64,000 nt of DNA from Ectothiorhodospiraceae bacterium (GTDB lineage: Bacteria; Pseudomonadota; Gammaproteobacteria; SZUA-152), in assembly GCA_002401775.2 (NCBI GenBank), contig NVUB02000062.1:1-64000 (forward strand), read 5' to 3'. Below the pieces are notes generated by a model, which saw only the letters and a list, made by a program, of their open reading frames with translations, was not told where the DNA came from and made no database searches. The position numbers and the translations under genes are program-made. This document shows positions 1 through 11,000 of this stretch, in pieces. Within the stretch, counting starts at the first letter, position 1. Each line of letters starts with the position of its first letter.

Positions 1-66
1 AAAGTAGATAACGAAGAATTGCTGGTGATGCGCGAAGACGACATCACTGCGGTCATTGAAGACTAA
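1..66 (+). CDS. groES: Co-chaperonin GroES, C-terminal end (gene enters from the left)
   Basis: The first 21 codons read as the end of GroES, finishing [15 protein letters not shown] before a TAA at 64-66. This acidic tail is typical of bacterial GroES. GroES is the heptameric lid that closes the GroEL folding chamber in the cytoplasm. The groEL start follows 60 bases downstream on the same strand, the usual groESL operon order. The N-terminal three quarters of the gene lie outside the window, so the promoter and any heat-shock element cannot be seen. Confidence 0.95.
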   Translation, partial: KVDNEELLVMREDDITAVIED

Positions 67-72
67 GTCTGA

Positions 73-1782
<1,710 letters not shown>

Positions 1783-1837
1783 GCTGCGCTCCATCTTAGC
1801 TTTACGCCGTTATTAACAGTTTGTAGTTAATAGCGAT

Positions 1838-1876
1838 AAAACCCCGTTAACGGTGACGTTAGCGGGGTTTTTTATT
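1838..1876. terminator. Bidirectional rho-independent terminator after groEL
   Basis: A stem of about 15 bp (AAAACCCCGTTAACG pairing with CGTTAGCGGGGTTTT, one mismatch) has a GTGA loop. It is followed by a T-run on the plus strand and has a matching A-run on its left side, so it can also stop minus-strand transcripts. It sits exactly between convergent groEL and the hydroxylase gene. Confidence 0.9.
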
Positions 1877-1888
1877 GCTTAGGTAACG

Positions 1889-2776
1889 TTAGTTTTCGAT
1901 GTCTTTAAAAATATTTTGTTGGTCAGGAATTGGTTTTATGCTATTTCTATGCTTTATTCTTAACTTTTGAAAGCTGGTGTAGCGAAAGGGTTGCAATAAT
2001 AAACGGTCAATTATCTGATCTCTATCAGAGCGACAATAATTAAGACCTAAAGGCATCGTTATTTGTTTGGATTGATGTTTGTTTTGTTGAGTAGAAAAAA
2101 GAAAATCCAACCAAGTAAAAATAGTTCCATAATTGCTGTCAGTGTAGACTTTATCCGACGAATGATGAGTGCGATGAAAATCTGGGGTCACTATAATTAA
2201 TCGTAAGTAACGATCAACTTTGCTTGGGAGTTTTATATTCGCATGGCTGAATACGCTGATTGAAAAGTTGCAAAGCTCAAAAAGTAGAACGGGAACAAGT
2301 GATATGCCAAATAAAAGTATCGCCACCCAAATGAGGGAATAAGCCATCAATGATTCTATAGGGTGGTGGCGTACGCTGGAGGTGATGTCGACATGAGTAT
2401 CTGTATGATGGACTAAGTGAAGCCGCCATAAATAAGTATAGCGATGTGATATTTTATGGTAGTAATATACGATGAAGTCAAGTAACAAAATAGTTAAAAC
2501 AATTTCTAATATGAAATGTAATGAAAAGTAATTGAAAATTCCCAGGTGCTGGTCCCCTGCAAAAGATGACATTCCCAGTGTTGAAACGGGAAGTAAAAGT
2601 CGGACTAAAATTATATTAAAACCACCCAGAATAATGTTGTTAACCCACCTTTTCCAAGCGTGGCTTCCGGCTTTTTCCCTGAGCGGAATAAGTAGTTCGA
2701 GGAATAAAAACCCGAGGATGGTTCCGTAAAATAGATTGCTAAATATTTCAGTCTGATTATGTAGTATATATTCCAT
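1889..2776 (-). CDS. Membrane fatty-acid hydroxylase / sterol desaturase family protein, 295 aa
   Basis: An integral-membrane di-iron oxygenase of the fatty acid hydroxylase superfamily. The diagnostic histidine clusters are visible: HKISH then HLVHH in the middle (about residues 107-123), RHHPIE shortly after, and DFHRTHHSS near residue 200. These bind the di-iron centre facing the cytoplasm. Hydrophobic helices lie near residues 15-30, 45-65, 85-105 and 145-175. Members hydroxylate or desaturate lipid chains, sterols or carotenoids; the substrate cannot be told from the sequence. The ATG at 2776 is the only reasonable start. It is convergent with groEL and has no co-transcribed neighbour. 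Confidence 0.85.
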   Translation of the reverse strand: MEYILHNQTEIFSNLFYGTILGFLFLELLIPLREKAGSHAWKRWVNNIILGGFNIILVRLLLPVSTLGMSSFAGDQHLGIFNYFSLHFILEIVLTILLLDFIVYYYHKISHRYTYLWRLHLVHHTDTHVDITSSVRHHPIESLMAYSLIWVAILLFGISLVPVLLFELCNFSISVFSHANIKLPSKVDRYLRLIIVTPDFHRTHHSSDKVYTDSNYGTIFTWLDFLFSTQQNKHQSKQITMPLGLNYCRSDRDQIIDRLLLQPFRYTSFQKLRIKHRNSIKPIPDQQNIFKDIEN

Positions 2777-3206
2777 ATCAGTGCTATCCCGTTAACTTAT
2801 TATTGTCTTGCCGATTCTGACCCGGCATCCATAATGTTATTGATGCGCCGGGATAACGAGATAGAGGGTGAAATCTCAAATTTCTAAAAACATTAATCCT
2901 GTTGCATGACATATAAATCACTGAACGTAAACCTGATAACTTAAGCTTGTGACCTTAAGCCTGTGACCTTAAGCTTACGGCATACGACATGAAATATTTT
3001 GTTTGCGGGGTAGCGGTTCCATGTGTCAGTATTGTTTCTGCAATCAGTGCTGCCTTATTAACGTATTCCTATTATTCTAATCAGTACATTTTACTCTATG
3101 ATATTGGTCATGATGTGTAGATGAAATGATATTTCATGACCATCATTGTCGTAAATATATTACAGTGATAATGGATTGATTAAAAAAATAGCACTGATGG
3201 GAAGCA
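2777..3206. other. Intergenic, with a short tandem repeat
   Basis: No convincing gene in 430 AT-rich bases. At about 2940-2978 a 14-base unit, CTTAAGCCTGTGAC, is repeated nearly three times in tandem (one C/T change between copies, last copy partial). No function is evident. Confidence 0.5.
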
Positions 3207-3377
3207 CTATTTTTTGCGTTTTTTTCCTAAAAATAACAAAAGCACTGCGCCCGCACCCATAAGTGCCAATGTGTTTGGTTCTGGCACGGTAGTGACAGGC
3301 ATGACGGCTGATGCGCTTGCTAATGTAGAAAAAAGTGCTAACAAAACGAAGCATCCAATCTTTGTTATAGTAGACAT
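3207..3377 (-). CDS. Very small PEP-CTERM sorting-signal protein, 56 aa
   Basis: The peptide starts MSTITKIGCFVLLALF, a signal-peptide-like helix, followed by a short linker. It then shows the complete PEP-CTERM tripartite tail: VPEPNTLALM, a hydrophobic helix and a terminal KKRKK. PEP-CTERM tails are recognised by an exosortase (EpsH/XrtA family), which removes them as the protein crosses the inner membrane. The start at 3377 is chosen because GGAG lies nine bases upstream; a longer reading to 3401 has no such site. Almost nothing lies between the signal peptide and the sorting tail, so the mature product would be about ten residues. No exosortase gene is in the window. It could be a degraded gene. 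Confidence 0.7.
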   Translation of the reverse strand: MSTITKIGCFVLLALFSTLASASAVMPVTTVPEPNTLALMGAGAVLLLFLGKKRKK

Positions 3378-3742
3378 ACTGAAATTCTCCAGTTGAGACA
3401 AATCCTATGTCAATATCAAAAATGACTGAATTACTGACCGATATGATACACGGGCCAGTATTATTGGTAAGGCACATATAATACCAACAAAATTTTAGTA
3501 AAGGAAAATAGAGTGTTGTGAAAAACGGTGAAGTATCGTGTTTAAGCACAGGGGAGAGTGTAAATATTTTCGACAGTCAGGTTATAAAAGTGGATGTTGT
3601 AAAGCATTAATGCAGTCTATTTTTTATCTCCGCGATTTCATTTTGATTCACATAGTTTGGATATATATAACCGGTGACTTTTCAGTAAAAGTTAACATCG
3701 GAATATAGGTATGAGTATCCATTTTATGGATTTATTCTAACC
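3378..3742. other. Intergenic, no gene seen
   Basis: AT-rich stretch between the PEP-CTERM gene and the CxxCH protein gene, both minus strand. The open frames are short, lack ribosome sites and resemble nothing I recognise. It presumably holds the PEP-CTERM gene promoter. Confidence 0.4.
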
Positions 3743-4405
3743 TTATATTGCGATTGAACCGACCAAATCATAGAGCTTAAATTCTTTTGTACGGGTAGTT
3801 CCATTAATTCGACGGTAACTCATTATTGTTTTGGTTTTTTCATATTTATTATGGCATTTGACGCAGGATATTGAAGAAGCAATGTCGGCGTTCATATATC
3901 GTAATATCTTGCCTGATGGCGTATTTTCAACCTTTATATAGGGTTTCCAGGTTAAATAGCGCAGAGATTTTTCAGTTTCCATATGGCGGTCTTGTTGTGC
4001 AATTAAGAATTTCCAGCCATTCCGTTCAAACGCATCCTGTAATCCTTGCGAGGTATTGATGTTCCAATGGCTTCTTAAGGAAAACTGATGCTCAGGTAAG
4101 CTGTTGCTGTTGCTGTTGCTTTTGCCGCGTTTGACGTTGCCAATACTCCTGATAAATTGTGCAGGTAATGGAACATAGCCTCTTTTGTTAAAGTGTAGAG
4201 CTGACCCTGTGCCTTCTTTTTCTAGCTTGTTCACTACAATACGTGTGTACTGAAGGCGCACTGTTCTAATTAAGTCCTCGACGGTTGCTGCGATGGCAAT
4301 AGCTCGTAAAGTCTGTTCATCGTCACTAATAGTATCCGCTAGACTGACAATGGGAAGTGACAAAAGTACGCACAGCGTGAGTATTGTATGTTTTAACAAT
4401 ATCAT
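3743..4405 (-). CDS. Periplasmic DUF3365/Tll0287-like haem-domain protein, 220 aa
   Basis: It begins with a cleavable signal peptide (MILLKHTILTLCVLLSLPIVSLA, probable cut after residue 23). Near the C-terminus is the c-type haem motif SCVKCHNKY at about residues 179-187. Between them is a single domain with an N-terminal helix, then WKPYIKVENTPSGKILRYMNADIA. This pattern, a periplasmic alpha/beta domain with one late CxxCH, matches my knowledge of DUF3365 (Tll0287-like) haem sensor domains. Here it is free-standing with no kinase or cyclase attached, so redox sensing or electron transfer is only inference. The run SNSNSNS at about 116-122 is low complexity. It stands alone on the minus strand, divergent from the protease gene. 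Confidence 0.65.
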   Translation of the reverse strand: MILLKHTILTLCVLLSLPIVSLADTISDDEQTLRAIAIAATVEDLIRTVRLQYTRIVVNKLEKEGTGSALHFNKRGYVPLPAQFIRSIGNVKRGKSNSNSNSLPEHQFSLRSHWNINTSQGLQDAFERNGWKFLIAQQDRHMETEKSLRYLTWKPYIKVENTPSGKILRYMNADIASSISCVKCHNKYEKTKTIMSYRRINGTTRTKEFKLYDLVGSIAI

Positions 4406-5058
4406 TTTTTACTCTATTGATTATTGTATGTAAGGAAACACCCTCGTAAGGATAGTCAACACAGTAAAAACGACATAAAAATTATGAACACTGATGCGAA
4501 TTCATGACAGTAATCTGAAGAGTTGTCGCGATAGTCAATCACCCGAATAATATTCTGAATTCATTGGCAGGTTTTTTCCACACCGGAAATCTTGGTGGAC
4601 GATAATGATTTACATTTTTACATTAATTGGCCTGGATATCTGGATAGCCTTTAAACATTGTTGGTGATGAAAATGTTTGTTTGGCAACCAGTGCAAGTCA
4701 TTGTATTATAGGTAATATTTTGTTCTATTTTGGGAATAAACATCCCTTTTTTTACCCGCGCATTACAGATCAATTTCCTTTTTTTATTCTTATAGATGAT
4801 TCATTAATATATAAATCATTTTTGTTTCGTTCTCATATTGATATAACCATTTTAAATTATTAAGTAATCATACGTTTTAATTTAGGGTGGCATAAAAAAT
4901 ATTTTATATTTTTTATTTATGGACGCTAACCACTTCACTCCAATATTTCATCCTTTGAATTGAGGGGGTTGCCATTCTATTTATTAAAAATAGCCATATT
5001 ATGGGGTGGCGTGAGTACATGGTTGATTTATACGTGTTGAATTTGACAGGGGAATGTC
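4406..5058. other. Intergenic between divergent genes, promoter region of the giant protease
   Basis: 653 AT-rich bases separating the divergent haem-domain and protease genes. Open frames at 4681-4863 and 5001-5189 are not convincing: no ribosome site for the first, and the second overlaps the protease start. No clear operator or terminator was recognised. Confidence 0.4.
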
Positions 5059-8000
5059 ATGGGCATGATGCTATGCAAAGTTTATTTAAACGGATTTTTT
5101 GTTTTATTATTTATATCAACAAGTCTTTCAGTCGATATTGTTTGTGCGAATCAAAACCGTTTCGGTGCAACCAATCCCATCTCGGCTAGCGATATTTCAA
5201 CCGTAAAAAATGCGAAATTCCTGATATCTGACTATAAATACCATCCAGGTCAAATACTGGTTAAATATAAATCAGGCCATTTCCCTGAACGACTTAGTGC
5301 TAAACAAAAAGGGATGTTTAAAAAATTACACATTAGTAATATAACTATGCCTGGACGATATAAGGCGCGAGGAGTAGTGTCATTAAAAAGGTTATTACGA
5401 AAAAGAACGATGCAGGCTGGGGCATTGTCTCAAAAAAATGAAAAAAAATTATCTGACAGTAAAGTACGAGACAGTATGGAACGATGGGCGATTGTGTACC
5501 TGATTAATGGGATAAATATTGAAAAAATAATCGACAGTTTTATAGAAGACCCTGATGTGGAGAGGGTAAGCCCTGATTACGAAGTTTCAATTAATACACT
5601 TCCTAATGATCCATTAGTTGATAAATTATGGGGGTTTAATAATACAGCACAATTAATTCCGGCGGTTGGGATTGCGGGCAGCAATATTTCTCAAACCGGT
5701 ACCGTTGATGCTGATATTGACGTTCCTGAAGCATGGGATGTCACGATAGGGGATTCTACTGTCGTGGTTGCAGTGATCGATACCGGTGTTGATTATACGC
5801 ATGAAGATCTCGCCGAAAACATGTGGATAAATCCCGGTGAGATTGCCGGTAATGGGTTGGATGATGATGATAATGGTTTTGTCGATGATATTAATGGTGC
5901 AGACTTCATTAATAACGATGCTGACCCAATGGATGATCATGGACATGGCACACATGTATCCGGGACAATATCTGCAGTTGCTAACAATGGGGTAGGTGTG
6001 GCTGGTGTTGCTGCGGGCGTTAAAATTATGGCGCTAAAATTTCTAAATTCCAGTGGCATTGGAAATATTTCGGGGGCCGCAATGGCGCTTGATTATGCGC
6101 ACGAAAAAAATGTGCGAATCAGCAATAACAGTTGGGGTGGTGGGGGTTTTGTCGCTGATTTCATGAGTATATTGGCTGGTACAAACTACGATGACAGTAC
6201 CCACCTTTTTGTCGCGGCAGCGGGTAATAATAATGCCAATACTGATGCTCATAATTCCAGCATTAGCCATCGCAGTGCGGCACGATACCCGCAAGGGTAT
6301 GAATTTGAAAATGTTCTGTCTGTGGGAGCAACGGACTTTAATGATCAACGTGCTTTCTTTTCCAACTATGGTTCGACCAGTGTTGATTTATCTGCACCCG
6401 GTGTTGCTGTGTATTCCACGGTACCTCGCGGACGTTGTCGCTTCTGTGATGTCAGTGGCTATGGTTGGCTCAATGGCACATCTATGGCGACTCCGCATGT
6501 CACCGGAGTTGCTGCATTGCTTTTGTCTCAGGATTCGAGCTTATCCGCAACGCAATTAAAAGCACGCATGATGAAATCAGTTGATGTTATTGACGGATTA
6601 CGGCAAAAAAACATTACCAGTGGGCGTATTAATGCCTTAAACGCATTAACCTGTAATGACGTGGCACCAGAAATACTCCCTAACTTACAGGCTGGGGTGG
6701 CTATCTACAAAGCGGAAGGCCCTGTATCGCTACGAGTGACTCTGCTTAATTGCTACGATATGTTAAGAGGCGCTACCGTTACCGCCCGTTTTTCAAATGG
6801 TGATGCAGATATAATACTGTACGATGATGGCTTACACCATGATGAACAAGCTGACGATGGCATTTATGGCGGTAAATGGAGCCCGGATAATATTGGGCCA
6901 TTAACAGTCACTTTTAGTAGTATTCATTCACAAGGTGACGGTCAAAAATCGATAAGCGTAACGGTTAAATTTCGTTTTTATCGATTTGAAAAAACGACAT
7001 ATAACTGGGTTGATGCGACTCAATCCGGCACTGTTTATTCAATCCCCAGCAATACCAGCGTTGATCTTCCTATCGGATTCGATTTCAATTTTTATGGACA
7101 ATCAAAAAAGAATATAAAAATTTGGCCGAATGGTACTTTAACATTTAGTGATGATGTACCTACCAATGAACGCATTCAGCGATACCCGGATATAAAGCAA
7201 CCCAACGGTATGATTTCGCCATTGTGGCGACAGTTTTCGGGAAAAGCAGATACGGTTTATGTGCTTGATGAAGGTGTGGTGCCTAATCGAAAAAAAACGG
7301 TATTGTGGTCGTTCCCAGCATTATCAGGCTCATATGGGGCAGGTCGTGTTGCACATATATTTGAGGTGACATTTCACGAAGGTTCTGGTGACATCATATT
7401 TCAATATCAAGATATTCCAGACAAACATGTATACGGTGAATGGGCAGCTGTTGGTGTAGAGGATTATTTTGGTTTTGATGGTACATCATACTTGTTTAAT
7501 GATAGTCCTTCAGGGTTTTCCAGTGATTATGTTTTACTGGACGAAAAATTGAATCCTCTGGTGAGTGGAATGGCTTTACGTTTTGTGCCCATTGGGTTTC
7601 CATACGATAACCTGGCGCCCACCGCGAAAATGACAGTACCGGAATCTGGGTTTGTCGCAAATTCCATAAGCTTTAACGGAGCAAAATCATTCGACCCCGA
7701 AGGTCAGTCGTTACGATATTTATGGGACTTTGGTGATGAAAATAACGGTGAGGGGCTTAACGCGGAGCATACTTATTCTACTGCTGGCCGTTATGAGGTG
7801 ACATTGCGGGTATATGACGGCGTCAGATATTCCGATGCGGCTAGCCATTTGGTGACTATTATTGCAGGGTCAAAAGACCTCATCATTACCTCACTCTCAA
7901 CGGATGACGCTAAAACCGCAGGTGTCATTTCAATTGATGCCTTTATAAAGAATAAAGGCACCGCAGGCGTGCTTAGCGGATTTATGACCCATTTTTATTT

Positions 8001-11000
8001 GTCATCTGATGCTATTATGGGCAATGATATCGCCATTGGTTCGGCTCATACTGCGGTGAGTCTTGGGTCGGAAATATCGGTACCGGTAAATCTCTCTGTT
8101 TTATTGCCGGTTGGGTTAGAGCCGGGCACCTATCGTCCGGTTGCGGTGGTTGGCCGATATTCTGGATTGAGAAATGATTCAGGGGCAGGAAATTTTCGAT
8201 TGATGGGGAACGCGGTCACTATCACCATTGGCCCGGATTTTGAGGCGATCTCTATTGAACACCCTGTTCACGCAACGTCGGGTGATGTTGTCTCTGTTTC
8301 CTTGTCAGTACGTAACAATGGGTCAACGTCAGCATATTCAAATAATAAATTGTATTTATCTTCTGATGCGGACATTTCATCAAATGATTTTGAAATTGGC
8401 ACTGTTTTTATATCCGATATTGGTGCAGGAGAAATCAAAAATGGAAAAGTTACCTTTATAGTTCCTTCAGGTATAGACGCTGGCGACTATTTTCTGGGTG
8501 TTATTGTTGACTGGCCGGATAGCGTAACTGAAGTTGATGAAGAAAATAATAATTTTTCATCGAAAAAACTTTTTTCAGTTGGCGTATCCGACCTGGCACC
8601 AACGGCAATGATATCGGCACCCTCGACAGGAATAACATTAGAAACGGTTTCTTTTAGTGGTGATGCGTCGACAGACCCCGAATTTGACCCTCTTTATTAT
8701 AAATGGTCATTTGGTGATGGTTACAACAGCACGGAACGTAATCCCGTTCACCGTTATTCTACGTCAGGAACGTATACCGTTACCTTGACTGTCAATGATG
8801 GCATACAGGACTCAGCAATGGCCAGTAACGTTATTTCCATTGATGATGGCGCCGACCTTATGTTATCTAATGTTACACCATTAGAATCTCAGATATATAG
8901 GGGTGATATATCGACCGTAAGCATGGTGCTTAACAATATTGGTTCGGTATCCGTTCTAGGTTATAAACGACACCGGTTTACGATTAAAGGTTATCTTGAT
9001 TCTGATAATGACCCCAGTAACGGTTATATAAAGCAAGTATTCACAGAATATTATTTTACAGCACCGTTGCCGGGAAAGAGTCTTATTGTTACTGCTAAGA
9101 TTAAATTTGATGTGGCTACGGGACCGCAGTATATTTGGTTTCAAGTGAGTACAACGGGTGAATGTAAGGATTGCCTGGCCAATAATATCAGTGTTAGTAA
9201 AATACCGGTTAATGTCCAGCTAGATGTGGATTTGCGTATAACCGATATTACGACAGATTTACTTTCACTAACTAAAAATGTTGGATTCACGGTGTCATCG
9301 ACGGTGACAAATGCCGGGCTAAGCTCCGTAAAACCGGGCCATAGAGTGCAACTTTATATTTCAGATGATGCCGTTATAACTCGGTCTGACCCACTTCTGG
9401 CGGGAGGCTTTTATTGGATGCCGGGCCAACTGGCAGCAGGTGCAAGTGTCACTTATGACAGAGACGTTATTATTCCTGGTCATTTACCAACAGGAACCTA
9501 TTATTTAGGCGCGATAGCGGATGCACAGGATGTGCAGGATGAAACCAATGAAAATAATAATTCATCCGTCGGTGTTGAAGTTCAAATCATAGAGGATGAC
9601 GTGGATCTTGTTATCGACAATATTGTGATTTCACAACAAAGTTCACCCATAGGCGGCTCACTTTCCTCAATTAGCCAGGTACCACAGGGCAGTAATATTT
9701 CCATATCGACAAGCGTTAACAATACGGGAAAAACCCGGCCAGTAAATTATAGGGTAAAACTGTATTTATCTACCGAAAAAAGTGTCAATAGTTCCAGTCT
9801 CATTGTGGACCAATGGTCAGTGATAAAGCATGACGCAGAAACCATCAACAACCATGTTAGTACACTGTTGCTGGATGTTAATATCGAGCCCAAAACATAT
9901 TATTTATTGGCTTTCGCAGATTCGAGTAATCAGCAATCGGAAACAGATGAAGGCAATAATGTTGGGGTGAAAATGCTGGAAATTATTACACCAGGCCCTG
10001 ATTTGGTCGTTTCTAACATGTCGTCGTCTGTTTCACGGGTAGGGCCTGGTGATAGCTTTATACTGACTAACACGGTAGTAAATCAGGGACAAACAACGAC
10101 TATTAATAGTTTTAACATCGGCCTGTATCTATCACTTGACCCTCAAATTACCGTGGCTGATCGGTTGATTAAATTTCGCGGACTTTCAGGGTTGTTATCA
10201 GGAGAAGCAGGTTCGGCTGATTCATCCGTTTATATTTCGTCAACGCAACCACCGGAGTGCTACTACCTCGGAGCCATTGTTGATTATAGCCAGCGCGTAG
10301 CAGAATCCTGTGCTGGCTGTGAACTCAATAATACATTGTTGGGCCCAAAAATGGCTATTGGTAATGTATCGTGTGAGGTGGATAACAATAAGCCGTTTGC
10401 CGTCATCAATGGCCCATATAAGGCTAAAACCGATCAGGCGGTAGTGTTTAATAGCTCGGGGACAGTGGATACCGATGGTGATCCATTAACGTATTTATGG
10501 GACTTCGGTGATGGTACTTCTTCAGCATTGGTTAACCCAAGCCATACTTATATAACGGCGGGAGAATTTTCCGCAACATTAGTTGTTAATGATGGCATTG
10601 AAGACTCATTACCCGTCGTTACAATAGTGAGTATTACCGATAACCGTATTCCAGAAGGTGTTTTGAAAGGGCCTGTTTCTGGCATAACCGATGCCTTGTC
10701 CAGCTTCGATGGCAGTGCGTCATCGGATGTGGATGGTGACCCATTGATATTTTTTTGGGATTTTGGCGATGGAGTATCGATATCAACGAGCGAAGCACAG
10801 GTTAGTCACTCATATTCAAAATCCGGAACGTATATTGCCACGCTGATTGTCAATGATGGCATTATCGATTCAGTAACGGTTTCAACAATTGTTACCATTA
10901 ATGATGCAGCACCATTTTCAGATGTTGCAATGAAATCATTAATGACTCTCTTTAATCTCGCAACCGGTGAGTCCTTCAATATAAATTCTACCGTTATGAA

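Noticed and set aside
4681-4863. Small plus-strand gene in the AT-rich gap before the protease
   Set aside because: Starts TTG-like or without ribosome site, random composition, no recognisable motif.
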